Notes under the pieces: generated by a model | What the model saw: only the letters and a program-made list of their open reading frames with translations | Told to the model about the DNA's origin: nothing | Database searches by the model: none | Assembly: GCF_963678635.1 (NCBI RefSeq) | Contig: NC_087066.1 | Span: 59,290,312 to 59,354,311, forward strand | Origin: Symsagittifera roscoffensis | Lineage: Eukaryota > Xenacoelomorpha > Acoela > Convolutidae | DNA length: 64,000 bases | Reading direction: 5' to 3' | Made by a program: the position numbers and the translations under genes | Shown: positions 22,354 to 32,560 of the stretch, in pieces | Position numbering within the stretch: the first letter of the stretch is position 1 | Layout: each line of letters opens with the position of its first letter

Positions 22354-22932
22354 CCCTAGTCGAGGTGCTCGCTTTTTTTCGACCACCTCGACCAAAAATT
22401 GGTATGTTTCGACCGTGCTCGACCCAAGCAAGATATGTTTCGACTGTGTTCGACCAAATTCGGATGTGTTTCGAACATTTATCCAAATTTAAATGTTATG
22501 ATTTATGCTTTTCGGGTAATCTTATGATACTTTTTTTCTCAAAATGAAATGATTACAGTTATTTGGAATTTAAATGCATTGTAGAGAGCACTATTTTTAA
22601 GCCTTTTCTTTCCATCTTTTGGATTGCTGGTTTGCAATTTGAGCTAAAAAAAGGTAAAGTTAATGTTGATATGTGAAAAATAAAAAATATTTTGACTCGA
22701 ATTACCGCGACAATCGATTTTTTTTGACCGTGCTCCATGTTTGTTTCGACCGAGCTCTAGTTATGTTTTGACCGTGCTCGAGCGTGCTAGAGGTTGTTTC
22801 TACCGTGTTCTCGAAGTATGTTTCGAATTTGTACTCGACCCAAACCCCTGTCTCGACTATAATTTTTCGTTCAAGCACTGACAATTGCTCGACTTTGAAA
22901 GTCGAAACTTAAAGTGAGCACCTCAACCCGGG
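22354..22932. mobile_element. Inverted-repeat element with TCGAGGTGCTC termini
   Basis: The left end CCCTAGTCGAGGTGCTCGCT is matched by the reverse complement of the right end, CCCGGGTTGAGGTGCTCACT. Both sub-terminal regions are built of repeats like TGTTTCGACCGTGCTCGACC, spaced about 20-30 bp, around an AT-rich centre. There is no coding capacity. The target duplication is unclear. Confidence 0.6.
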
Positions 22933-23059
22933 TAGTTTTTATTACTGAAAGTGTAATTTGTTGCAAAATTGCATGTAAGAAAAATATTTAATTACACACA
23001 CATTTTATCTACTAAAGTATGGATTGAAAAGAAGCTATACACAAAATGTATATAATTTT

Positions 23060-24155
23060 GTGTGTAAGCTCACAAACTGTGAATGCAAAGTCTATAGAAA
23101 ATGTTGGCATTGCAACCAGCTCAAAGTGAAAAAAATAACTACACAAAGAGTACATATAACCGAACAAGCAGGTTTAAAAATTGAAAAAACAATCAGCATA
23201 TAAAAATTGCATGTGCCTTTTGTATTTTTTGTGTTCGAACACTGTGAAAGCTTGTTGCCAAAAACCAAGTATTTCTTTATACTTATGGTTGAGTCATCTT
23301 GACTTGCAAACAAGCGAACCGCCTAGAGAAGGCTCACAACGAAATTCCATGAAAAAATAGTCAATGAGATTTTTTGTTCCAACCAATGAAAATGAGAGGA
23401 ACTTTGGTTTCGGATGTGTTTCTGTTGTTTTTTCGTTCTTTTTTTTTGTTTACCATGCAAAATCAGCTAACACAAATAATCATCGGAATCAGTTGAGTGA
23501 TAAATCATATTAAAGCCCTTTCAGTCGTTATTCGAACGTTTCGAAAAAAAAATTTTGAAAATTTTTTCCCAGTAACGCAATCAAATAACGCTCGTTAAAT
23601 GAAAATTTACTTCCACGTTCTGCACGTTCTGCAATACTCAAAGTGAGAAAGCAACTGCAAAAACAGCACATCAGAACTAATGTGCAAGTTAATTGTAAAA
23701 AAAATATATATAAAAAGTCGGGTTAATGTTGAGTAGTTTCTTTTCGGACCCTGAGCAAGCTTACAGCCAATAATCAAGTATCTTCTATAATTATGGTCCA
23801 ATCATCTTGACTCGCAAATATATGAGATAAAAACAGTGCCGCCTAAAGAAGGATTACAACGAAATCTAATGAAGAAACAATCACTGAGGTTTTCTCTTTT
23901 GACCAATGAAATCGTTTCCTTTTTTTTGTCCCTTTTTTCCACGCAAAAGAAGCAACCACCAAAACTCACTGAAGTAAACTGAATGAGAGATAATTTTAAA
24001 ACCTTTTCAGTTTTGATCCGAAAAAAAAACTCATGCATTTTTTTCAGTGTAGAGAAAAAAATCATTTGAGTAATTTGAATGATACACCATTTTAAAGCCC
24101 TTTCAGCCTTGATTTGAACAATGAAAAAAAAACTCATGCATTTTTTTCAGTGCTT
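23060..24155. repeat. Diverged tandem duplication (about 0.5-kb units)
   Basis: Blocks at about 23080-23570 and 23600-24040 share the order AAGCTTG, CAAGTAT, CATCTTGACT.GCAAA, AACGAAAT, CCAATGAAA, CCA.GCAAAA and CCTTTTCAGT. A third partial unit is at 24045-24155, and a related block lies at 26270-26460. No ORF makes sense in them. Confidence 0.6.
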
Positions 24156-24265
24156 CAAAATTTAATTTTTAAGGCTTTCAAAAAAAATTTGATTTTACTG
24201 TAACGAACAACAGTTTTATGATGTTCAATTAAGCGCTTGTTTAGCAAAAGCAATATTACAATTTA

Positions 24266-25676
24266 TACGCTTATAATTATTATAATTATGATTATTATGA
24301 TCATGATTATGATGATTTTGATTTTGGTTATGATTTACTTTTTGATAATTATGTTTTAAATGTTTTTATGATGATTGTAATGATTTTCATTATGATTATT
24401 TTGATTAATATGATGATTTTTATGTTGATTATTTCGATTAAGTTTATAATGATTAAAATTATTGTTATTACCATGATTAAGATTATTATGATTATATCTA
24501 TTATTATTATGATTATGATTGTTATTATGATTATTAGGATTACTATTATGATTACTATTATGTTTTTCATTATGAATTTGATTATGGTTATTAGGGCTAA
24601 TCTGATTACGATTGTTATGAAAACCATGATCATAATAACTTTTTGTTTTAAGATTTTTTACAATTATGATTATGAATATATAATTGTTATTATGATTTAT
24701 ATGATTATGATCATGGTTTTTATGATTGTTTTTATGATTATCATGACTATTCTTAGGACTATTTTGTTAATTATTGATTTTTATAATTATTAATTCGATT
24801 ATTATTATGATTATTATGATTGCGATAATGATTCTTCTAATGATTATTATGATTCTTAAGATTATTTTGATTTTTTTTCTTATTGAGCTTCTGATAATGA
24901 TCATTATTTCGATTAGGGTTATAGCTAATTTGATGATTAATTTTAGTATAAGTTTTATTGATTTTTATGATTGTTACCTTTATAAGAATTTTGATAATGA
25001 TTATTTTGATTCTGATTTTCATGATTGTCCTTAATATTATTATGATTTTGATCATCATTTTTCTGATTATATTTTGATTATGATTATAATTATTGTAATG
25101 ATGATATTGTTGATGTTATGGCTATTATGATTAATGTTATGGTTTTTATGATTAGTCTGATTATGATATTATCGTGATTGTTATGATTATTATAATTATG
25201 ATTATGATTTTTAAGATTGTTTTTTTGATTACTATGATTAATATTATGATTATGATATTAATATGGCTATTATGATGATGCTTAATATGATGATTGGATT
25301 CATCTGATTGTTATTTGGTTATTGTTAAGATTAATATTTTGATTATTATAATATTTATGATCATTGTTGTGATTTTTATTATAATTATTTTGATTAGTAT
25401 TGTATCAATATTCTGATCATTATCAAGACTATTATTATGATTAGTGTCAATATAATCTTTATTCTGATGGCTACTAAGATTATTTATTATTATGATTAAT
25501 ATGATGATTTTTTCTAAAAAATATTATGACTAGTACTTTGATTATTATGCTTATTATGATGATTATTTTGATTATGACTATGGTTATTATGATTATTATA
25601 AATATAATTATTATTATTATGATTATCATTATGGTTATTATTGTTATTATGTCTATTATGATTACTATTACGACTC
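24266..25676. repeat. Simple ATTATGATT-type tract
   Basis: About 1.4 kb composed almost only of A, T and G on the plus strand, with GATTATTATGATTAT-like words and very little C. Long open frames on both strands (Ile/Met-rich) are a by-product of the repeat and are not genes. It lies in the intron between exons 3 and 4. Confidence 0.9.
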
Positions 25677-25701
25677 TTCTTCTTCTTTTTCTTCTACTTA
25701 C

Positions 25702-25877
25702 GATATGCGGACCTCGTACAGGCGGCCACTGGTCAACCCCACCACCATATGACTTCGCACATCATTGGGCAAATATTGTTCATAGAGCTCGTCGGGCAGA
25801 TTTGTCTGCAGGCAAACACTCTCCATAGAGGCAACCCTGAAACGAACTTCGACGTCTACGGGTTCCAATGACAGATG
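25702..25877 (-). CDS. PAN/FN3 gene, exon 3 (FN3 domain)
   Basis: A 176-nt exon. The acceptor is TTTTCCCCACAAAG and the donor is ATATC|GTAAGT. The product starts HLSLEPVDVEVRFRVASM and ends DVRSHMVVGLTSGRLYEVRI, the canonical GLxxGxxYEVRI end of an FN3 domain. It ends in phase 2; with the first base of exon 4 this makes a Ser codon, so the join to exon 4 is exact. It starts in phase 0, whereas exon 2 ends in phase 2, so a small exon between them, a different boundary, or an indel must be assumed. Confidence 0.75.
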
Positions 25878-26881
25878 CTTTGTGGGGAAAACAATTTTTC
25901 AACCAGATAAATTTACCAATTAAAACCTCTTATTTTTGACAAGTTGCTGTTACGTGAAGTATTTCAAAATACATCCCAGTAGCTGTTGTAGTGGTAAATC
26001 GTTGGTCCGAGAAAAACAAGATTTCAGCTATTTTTCGTTTAATTCAACTTTACCCAGTTGTCTTTTGTTCCGAGTTGTCGTTGTGCCATACTTTAGTACA
26101 ACGGCCATGCGGCCATTGCAAAGCCTAAATGAATGATATTACTTTCAACGAAATGCTGTCCACTGAAGTTTGTCAAAAAAAAACGTTTTGACCTGTCTTT
26201 GAAGACATTCGATATTGACGATATCCATCTTTTATTGCGGCTCGCTGTGAAAAAAAACTAGTCACTGTGAATGGTAGAAGCGTTCAAACCTGAAGAAGCC
26301 TCACCCGTTTTAATCACTTCCACTGTTTTTTTCTTTTTTTTTTGTTTTCCACGCAAAATCAGGTACCTCAAATAATCATCGGAATGGGTCGAGTGGAGGT
26401 GAGAAAAAAAATCCTATTAACCTTTTTCAGTCGTAATTCGAATGAAATTAAAAATTTTCAATTTTTTTTTTCTATTTCTGATTTGTAGTCTAATTTCCAG
26501 TTAATAGAGCGAGCGAGCAGGTTTATTTCTTCTTAACTAAAACTTTTTAAACGAGCTTGTTTGTTCCTAATTTTAAATTTATTCAAATAAAATTATTTTT
26601 GGGGTTTTTGAAAGACTTTTCGGGAATGTTAAAAATTTCGAACTTAAACCACCCTGAACTGTTTTAAAAGAAATTTTCAGTTTTTGAAGTGGTGATGCAC
26701 GCTCAAACGCGTCAGAGCTTGCTCAAATCTAATAGCGTTCAAATTGGTACTGTTCTCAAACTTTTTATATTGGCAGAAGTAGTCGCTAAATACGGCCAAC
26801 TTTATTGATTAAAAAATCCCGTGCATTTCACTGTTCTGATTCAAAACAATCAAATGACAAAAATGTGAAGGGGGGGTTAAC
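25878..26881 (-). other. 1.0-kb intron region between exons 2 and 3
   Basis: Minus-strand donor CTCCG|GTTAAC, acceptor CACAAAG. The intron phases of the two exons do not agree, so an unrecognised mini-exon may be hidden here. It contains a third copy of the 23-kb repeat block at about 26270-26460. Confidence 0.5.
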
Positions 26882-27083
26882 CGGAGTTGCTGTAGGACAG
26901 GATACTCGTGGTTAAAGAGTGTGGGTAGCTGCCACTGAACGGTGAGAGAGTTCTCCGCTTCCGGGGGGATCTTTCGAATCCACAGACACTCGTCGGCCAG
27001 GGGTTCCCACACAGAACAGCCTCGGATGTAAGAAGATCCCTCGCCATGCATCCAATCCAGCCCTCGGCTCCAAGTTGCAACTC
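26882..27083 (-). CDS. PAN/FN3 gene, exon 2 (end of PAN, start of FN3)
   Basis: A 202-nt exon. The acceptor is AATTTCTTCTAG above 27083. Its first two bases complete the Gly codon left by exon 1, so the frame is continuous. The product VATWSRGLDWMHGEGSS is followed by SYIRGCSVWEP, then PPEAENSLTVQWQLPTLFN, which looks like the first beta strands of an FN3 domain. The donor is CTCCG|GTTAAC in phase 2. Confidence 0.78.
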
Positions 27084-27349
27084 CTAGAAGAAATTTCTGA
27101 CCAATTCCAAGCCAGATAGATGGATGCTCAAGCATTACCTTTTATTATAGCACTTCAAGTTTTTTTCAACAACCAAGTGCACAAGCCTTTTAACAAAAAT
27201 TTTAAAAAGACTTTACTTTGGTAATTTCACTCCATCAAAAAATTTTCTTTGGCACTATTTTTCGACATCTTTGTTCAGTCAATTTTCTGCATTGCAGGCG
27301 TATTTTTGGGTCGGTTAGCTAAGAATGGGCCAACTAACCTTAGAGTATA

Positions 27350-27440
27350 TCTGCGATCAGCAGCGGGTTTAGGGGGAAAGCGACGCCTCTTTCCTCTGTT
27401 ACTTGACCCACTGGCCCGACCCAAAGGGTCCCAGTTTAGT
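27350..27440. mobile_element. Terminal fragment of GGGGCGGAT hAT-type MITE family
   Basis: CAGCGGGTTTAGGGGGAAAG, then GACCCACTGGCCCGACCCAA and AGGGTCCC, match the right-end arm of the copy at 30483-30910 in inverse orientation. Confidence 0.5.
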
Positions 27441-27705
27441 ATTATTTTGTATCCCTCAATAATGTATTATTATTTTGTATCCCTCAAAAATGTACCCTCA
27501 AATTTAAAAAAAAAACCAAAGCGGCACAAAATTTTAGCAGACAAAGGTTTAGGGTCGTTTAAATTTGTGAAGAATGCTGCTTAAAATCAACTTTGTCTGG
27601 AAAAAATCTTCCGCCATTTTGTTCGAAAACTGAATAAGTAACAAGAAAGAAAAGAAAAAAGTGTCAGAACTTTCTTGATTCAGAGAGTTACATTGAAAAA
27701 AGTTT

Positions 27706-28792
27706 CATTACGAGGCCAAACTGTGCACTGGATAGGCGCACACAATTGTGTCTGTATGTTCCTGGATTTCAGAGATAAGTATTTAAACATGTTCCAAGCT
27801 CCAAGTAGATTCAACTTACAAAATTTCCGTGGATATAGCTAGTTGTTCTGGATTCGGCAACTGTGAAAAGATTCCGCAAAATGTAAGTTGAATCCTCAAA
27901 TGTAAGTGAAATCAGCAAAATTTGTAGCGGAATCCGCATATGTAAGCAAACTCCGAAATTTGTAAGTAGATTCCGAGTTTTGTTTTTTACTGAACTTGCA
28001 TAAGAATAATTTAAAGTTAGAGCTGGAATTTTTATCTATAGCAATTCAGAATTGAAAAGCAAGGGCTTAACCATTGTCAGCAGAATCCACGAAAAATTTT
28101 TAAAACATTGATTAGCTAGATCGGTTGATATCACCCTTTAGTATTTGGGATACATATCCCAACCGGCAGTTTTTTGGGGTCATATTTTTGAAAACACAAA
28201 ACCGAATAAATTCGTTTTTTAAAGTTAACGGATTGAGATTGTTTGGAAGCACAACGCACAGTGGTCCCTCGAATACTAAGATAGACAGGTTCCGCATGCG
28301 TGTATAGCATGTAATAATTGTAAAACTGATTTGTGCATAATTTATTTATTTTAATAATCTCGCAAAAATGTTAAGTCAGAAATTTTTCAGATTAAAAATT
28401 GTAATAATTATCTTGTTTGTTTCAACTGATTTATGACCACCTTTCTGTTGATCACATAGTAAACAGAAGATAAAATTTAAAAAGCTGTAACTTATAAAAC
28501 AAAATTCCGATTATACTTGACGTTGCACTAACAGTTGCGAATTCTGCATCAAATCATTTTAACTAAACACTTGTTTTAATAATTGTTTGTGGATTCCACA
28601 AGTTGTTCCGGATTCGGCAAACTCTGTTGAGAATTCCGCAAGTTTGCCTATTTTTGGAGCAAGTTTGAGTGGCAGTGTTTTAGGTACTGGTTTGTGGAAT
28701 CCCAAACAGCAAAGAAGATCATAGAAAAGTAGCAATGTTGTGGATTCCGCGGCCAATCTGATTTTTTGGCCTGTCGCAGAATCCACTTACGA
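27706..28792. mobile_element. Second copy of the CATTACGAGGCC element, with an insertion
   Basis: The left part (27706-about 27985) and right part (about 28560-28792) align in order with the element at 3622-4142, including the GATTCCGCAA echoes and the segment TGGAATCCCAAACAGCAAAG. About 570 bp of unrelated AT-rich DNA splits them. The right inverted terminus is not preserved. Confidence 0.65.
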
Positions 28793-28829
28793 GGCACAAA
28801 ATGCGCATTGTGAGTGGATCGACATCCTG

Positions 28830-29190
28830 TGGCTCGACCATCTTCAGCCGTTCGACCGCCTGCCGACCCAAACGGTCCCCCCTATTTGTACTATTTTGAG
28901 ATATCTATTTTTAGTGAGGTACCAATATAAACTAATTTTTAAGCGGGGAGCGCGCGCCAAAAAAAACGCGATTTTTTGGTCAACATTTTCCATAAAGTGC
29001 CTAAAAACGCCTTTTTCGGACTGTTTTTTTTTTCAAAATCTTGCCTGTGGCGCAGACAGTGTTGTCAAAATAGGGTATTTATAGTGACTTGGAGAGCTCA
29101 GAAAAACAATTTGATCGACCTAAAAAAAAGGTCGACAAAATTTTTTGAAATCCGCCCCCTTGAGAAAATACTACATCCGCTTCTGCCTGG
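28830..29190. mobile_element. Partial hAT-type MITE (GGGGCGGAT family)
   Basis: Runs from GACCGCCTGCCGACCCAAAC through GAGCGCGCGCC, TTTTTTGGTCAA, GTGGCGCAGACAG, GGTCGACAAA and ends TTGAGAAAATACTACATCCG. This is the inverse of the order seen at 30483-30910. Confidence 0.6.
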
Positions 29191-29460
29191 TATTGTTGAA
29201 ATTCATTGAACTATGCACCTATGCATCATTTTGAAAGTGTCAAAATGACGCATTGTGTAAAATTTTTTGGCATTTTTTTGAACATTTAAGGCTAGATGAC
29301 AGATATGCTACCTTCTGGTCTTATCTTCCTGATTATGAAATCATTTCAACCCAGGATTGGGGACTTTGTTTCAAACAGTTTAAAACACAGGGTTAAAAAA
29401 CTGTTTAAAACAGCGGGAAAAAAACACGTTCAAAACACTACTTTTCTTCCAGATCTGAAA

Positions 29461-29637
29461 ATGCCAAGACCAAAGCACGCTATCTAGGACTCGTTCTCAG
29501 AGATCAAGCTGGATGGAAAAGATCGCGCAAAGTGCAAAAGATGAGGGGCTGACTTCTTACCACTTGTCGAGCGCATGAAAACTCACGACATTGCATGCAG
29601 ACTGAAGAAACGACAAGCTGACGACGAAAGAAAGTAG
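29461..29637 (+). pseudogene. hAT transposase, BED zinc-finger piece
   Basis: The frame from ATG 29461 reads MPRPKHAI, stop, DSFSEIKLDGKDRAKCKR, stop, GADFLPLVERMKTH. This is the BED pattern (W..F, CxxC, H). The expected Trp is replaced by TAG, a one-base change from TGG, and the second Cys by TGA, one base from TGC or TGT. The frame ends at TAG 29635-29637, where a deletion junction or intron remnant leads to the C-terminal piece. Confidence 0.75.
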
Positions 29638-29650
29638 GTACCTGTTTGCA

Positions 29651-29881
29651 GAAAGTTACCATGCGGTTTCGCCCACAGCGTGGTGGTCATGCGGTATTCA
29701 TCTCGGGTTTGACGAAGAGTTAGTCAACCTGGCTAAAGCCCTTGTTTCCGCCATAGGGTCGAGTGGTGGACTAGAGCGTCAGTTTTCAACCCTTGGGATG
29801 AGTTACGGATCTTTGAGAAATCAACTTGACGTCGAAAAAGCGGGGGAAATGACTTTCTTGTACAAACAATTCAAACGTTGA
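29651..29881 (+). pseudogene. hAT transposase, C-terminal dimerisation domain
   Basis: A 76-codon open stretch ending in TGA. It shows PTAWWSCGIHLGFDEELVNL, then GSSGGLERQFSTLG and LRNQLDVEKAGEMTFLY, the hATC signature (W-W, SS..ERxFS..G, LR..L). No stop occurs inside. It is joined to the BED piece after loss of the catalytic RNase H-like core, so it cannot be an active transposase. Confidence 0.85.
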
Positions 29882-30482
29882 ATTCAGTGTTCGCGAAATA
29901 ATTTTTTCTTAAGCCAATCAACAAAAAAACGTAGCCGCGAAAAAAACATAAAAAACATAAAAAACCTGTTTTTTTCGTAAAAAACATGTTTTATGGTATA
30001 ATTGGATATAAAAAAGGTTTAAAACTCCCACCCTGTTTCAACCTTTTATTCAATCAAGCTGTTCAAGCTTGGCAAACTTTGTCAAAGCTGCCAAATTTTT
30101 CAAACTATACAAAACAAAAACACTTTCGTCTTTTCGATGACGTTTAGATAAATGTTGTCGAAAAACTGTTTAAGAGTCTCGTTTTCATTTTTTACAAGCT
30201 TGTGAGAAAACTTGCTCTGATTTATTGAACTATAAGAACAAACAAACTGTTCGTGGCAGTGTCTACCCCCTCTTTGCTTTTACTGCATTGTTAGAGTATT
30301 TTTGTCAAAACACCTGAGTATTTTTGTTCCTTTTTTCAAAGAGAGTGGCACAATCTTTATACGTGGGTTGGTTCTCTATTCAGTCAAATATCGACTTTAA
30401 TTTGAACTTTTTGTTACTGATTTATAACATCTGGAAGATATCGTTGCCTTCAGGTCAAATTTAAAAAATTATTAATTTTAAG

Positions 30483-30910
30483 CAGGGGCGGATCTAGGAT
30501 TTTCTCGAGGGGGGGGGGGGCGGATTTTCAAAAAAATTTCGAAATATTTGACGACCTTTTTTTTTTATTTTTTAGGTCGACCAAATTGACTTTCCGAACT
30601 CTCCTTAAACATTAAAAAGACTACGCTTTGGTCAAATTTTCTGCGCCGCAGGCAGAATTTTGAAAAACAGCTCAAAAAAGCCGTTTTTGGGCAATTTTTT
30701 GAAAATTTTGACAATAAAAATCGCGTTTTTTTGGTGCGCGATTATTTTTTGGTGCGCGTTAATGCAATACCAGCTCCCCTTGTAAATTTAAGGTCGGTCG
30801 GCCAAAAATAGATTTCTTAAAAAATACCAAAAAGAGGGACCCTTTGGGTCGGCAGGGGGTCGAATCCCTAAAAGAGAGGAGGACCCCCCGCCCCCCTAAA
30901 TCCGCCCTTG
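30483..30910. mobile_element. hAT-type MITE, best copy (CAGGGGCGGAT ends)
   Basis: The left end is CAGGGGCGGATCTAGG and the right end, reverse complemented, is CAAGGGCGGATTTAGG. The flanking octamers ATTTTAAG (30475-30482) and GTCTTAAG (30911-30918) agree at 6 of 8 positions, as expected of an aged 8-bp hAT duplication. Long G and C runs sit next to each terminus. It is non-coding, with at least five fragments elsewhere in the window. Confidence 0.8.
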
Positions 30911-31499
30911 GTCTTAAGATTATTTTTAAAAGTATGATTGTTTGAAAATTGCTATTTTGGCCAACGCGCAAAATGATGCGGTTTTACAACAAGCATGAAA
31001 TCGTCCCAAGTTGATTTAACACCAATAATTTGGTCTTTTACCCATTGTGGGAGATGTTAACATACAACCTATAGTGTTTTTGATTATTATATCTTGTTTT
31101 TTGAGACATTTTTTCAATTTTAAGGGGCAATCGGAAATTTAAGGTTTTGTTAAATTGAGAAAACCGAACTTTGCAAACCTCTCCCTTCTCCCACGCAATA
31201 TCCAGTGCTAAGTGATACAATACGTTTCTGATTAAGTAAAAATTTATAAGGACAATAAGCTTTCTCCAAAATCTCAATTTAATTTGAAAGGATTTTTGAG
31301 CTCTAATAATCTGCCTCTTGTGCGTTAATGCAATACCAGCAAACAGGAGGAGCTTTATGGGATGGGTTCGGGGTGAACCCCATCCTCCTTCCGGCTTCAG
31401 AGATTCGACTCACTGACTACTAAAAAAGTCTTTGTTTTGATACTTTTTTAGCTACATCCACGTTTGGCTGCCCGAGTTAAAAATTTTTGCGTGGGCGCC

Positions 31500-31744
31500 T
31501 TGGGTGCCAATATATACTAAAGTTAAGAGGAAAGCGAGCTCCAAAAAAAACTTAGTTTGAAGCCTTTTTCAACTTACTGCCTGCGGCGTTGAATTTTTCA
31601 AAACATAAATTTTTAGTTTTCTTGGGAGAACTCCAAAAACCAATTCGGTCGATAAACAAAAAGTCGACAAACTATTCCAAGCATTTTTGAAACACGCCCC
31701 CCCCCCCCCCCTCGGCCCCTAAATAATAAAAAGATCCGCCCCTG
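31500..31744. mobile_element. Partial hAT-type MITE (GGGGCGGAT family)
   Basis: Inverse-orientation half copy containing GCCTGCGGCG, GAGAACTCC, AAAAAGTCGACAAA, a C run and the terminus GATCCGCCCCTG at 31733-31744. Confidence 0.6.
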
Positions 31745-31989
31745 TTGGTAAAAATCCAATTTGACATTTTTAAACCTTCATAACTAACAAAAAAGGTCAC
31801 ATTGAGACTTTTTTCAAGTTTGAGCTCAGGGCATCATTATCCTTCAGATTGTTTCAAAAATTTTGTCCAAAAAAGTTAATTGTAAAGTCAAACTTTTTCT
31901 GCAGAATAAGCCACAGCGAAAACATATGTTCCGTCGTTTTATCCGAAAAATGGACCTTTTTTGTCGACTTTTTTTGGTTGACCATATGA

Positions 31990-32170
31990 AGATCTTCTTT
32001 GGTCTATGTTATTGCAACAAAAACACGCCGAAAACATTTTGGGATTGGTCGGCCGAAAACGGATGTCTTAAATAGTACCAAAGTGGGGACCCTTTGGGTG
32101 GTCAGGTAGTCGAATCACTGAGAAGGGGCATCCACATCCTTAAATCAACCCCCCCCCCCCCCCCCCCCGG
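31990..32170. mobile_element. Fragment of GGGGCGGAT hAT-type MITE family
   Basis: GGTCGGCCGAAAACGGATGTC, TAGTACC, GACCCTTTGGGTGG and GTCGAATCACTGAGAAG match the right half of the 30483-30910 copy. It ends in a long C run where the terminus should be. Confidence 0.5.
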
Positions 32171-32289
32171 GTGGTATTATAAGAAAGCTATTGTTTCAGA
32201 TTTTTAATTAGTTTTTAGCATCAAAACGATGGATTTTTTTTAAAACTAAACATAAATGCAAAAATTTCTAAGGTTTATTTGAAACTTGC

Positions 32290-32560
32290 CTAGTAGATTC
32301 TCCTGGTCAAGGAGTCTTGAATCAGTCACCAGGAACTCACAATCATGACTTCTCAATTGGTAGTTGAAAGACCGACAGAACGATCGTGACAGACACGACA
32401 AACCACAGAGCCGACTACTCTTCGCTTTCTCCGTCCCGTTGACGAAACTTTCCAGTATTTTCACACTAGTGTAGGTTACACTGAATCCCAAAGAGGACGT
32501 CGAAGACCCAAACGTAGGTCTCACGTCCAAAGTTACAAGAAACATAAATAACAAAATCAT
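32290..32560 (-). CDS. PAN/FN3 gene, exon 1 (signal peptide and PAN/apple domain)
   Basis: The minus-strand ATG at 32558-32560 starts a secretory signal (MILLFMFLVTLDVRPTFG). A cysteine-patterned segment follows, RLCGLSCLSRSFCRSFNYQ then DCEFLVTD, matching the PAN/apple fold (CxxxC.....CxSFxY....CEL). The donor is CTACTAG|GCAAGT, again a GC donor with strong AG|GCAAGT consensus, phase 1. The joined protein (signal, PAN, then FN3 repeats) is an extracellular or cell-surface protein of at least 330 residues. Such domains mediate protein or carbohydrate binding. The exact role is unknown. Confidence 0.78.

Larger units (their letters stand above)
21768..25701 (-). other. 3.9-kb intron of the PAN/FN3 gene, repeat-filled
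   Basis: Starts GTAAGTAGAAG at 25701 and ends TTTCTTCAG before exon 4 (minus strand). It contains a hAT-type MITE fragment (21950-22225), an inverted-repeat element (22354-22932), tandemly duplicated diverged blocks (23.06-24.15 kb) and the ATTATGATT tract (24.27-25.68 kb). Confidence 0.7.
29352..30035 (+). mobile_element. hAT transposon remnant with perfect 8-bp target duplication
   Basis: A 684-bp element flanked on both sides by TTTCAACC (29344-29351 and 30036-30043), the 8-bp duplication characteristic of hAT transposons. The ends are imperfect inverted repeats: CAGGATTGGGGACTTT on the left and CAGGGTGGGAGTTTTAAA on the right when read inward. Inside, two pieces of transposase survive, the N-terminal BED finger and the C-terminal dimerisation domain; the catalytic middle is missing. 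It is a deletion derivative. Confidence 0.9.
27084..32289 (-). other. 5.2-kb GC-AG intron of the PAN/FN3 gene
   Basis: Begins GCAAGTTTCA at 32289 on the minus strand, after CTACTAG, and ends TTCTTCTAG. Phase 1 on both sides. It is packed with transposon remains: hAT-type MITEs, a hAT fossil and the second CATTACGAGG element. Confidence 0.7.

Noticed and set aside
24349-25058. Long Ile/Met-rich open frames on both strands
   Set aside because: They follow from the ATTATGATT repeat, which happens to lack stops, and have no protein-like composition.
29635-29652. Short GTAGGTACCTGTTTGCAG stretch between the two hAT pieces as an intron
   Set aside because: It has GT and AG ends but is far too short to be spliced. 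It is more likely a deletion scar.
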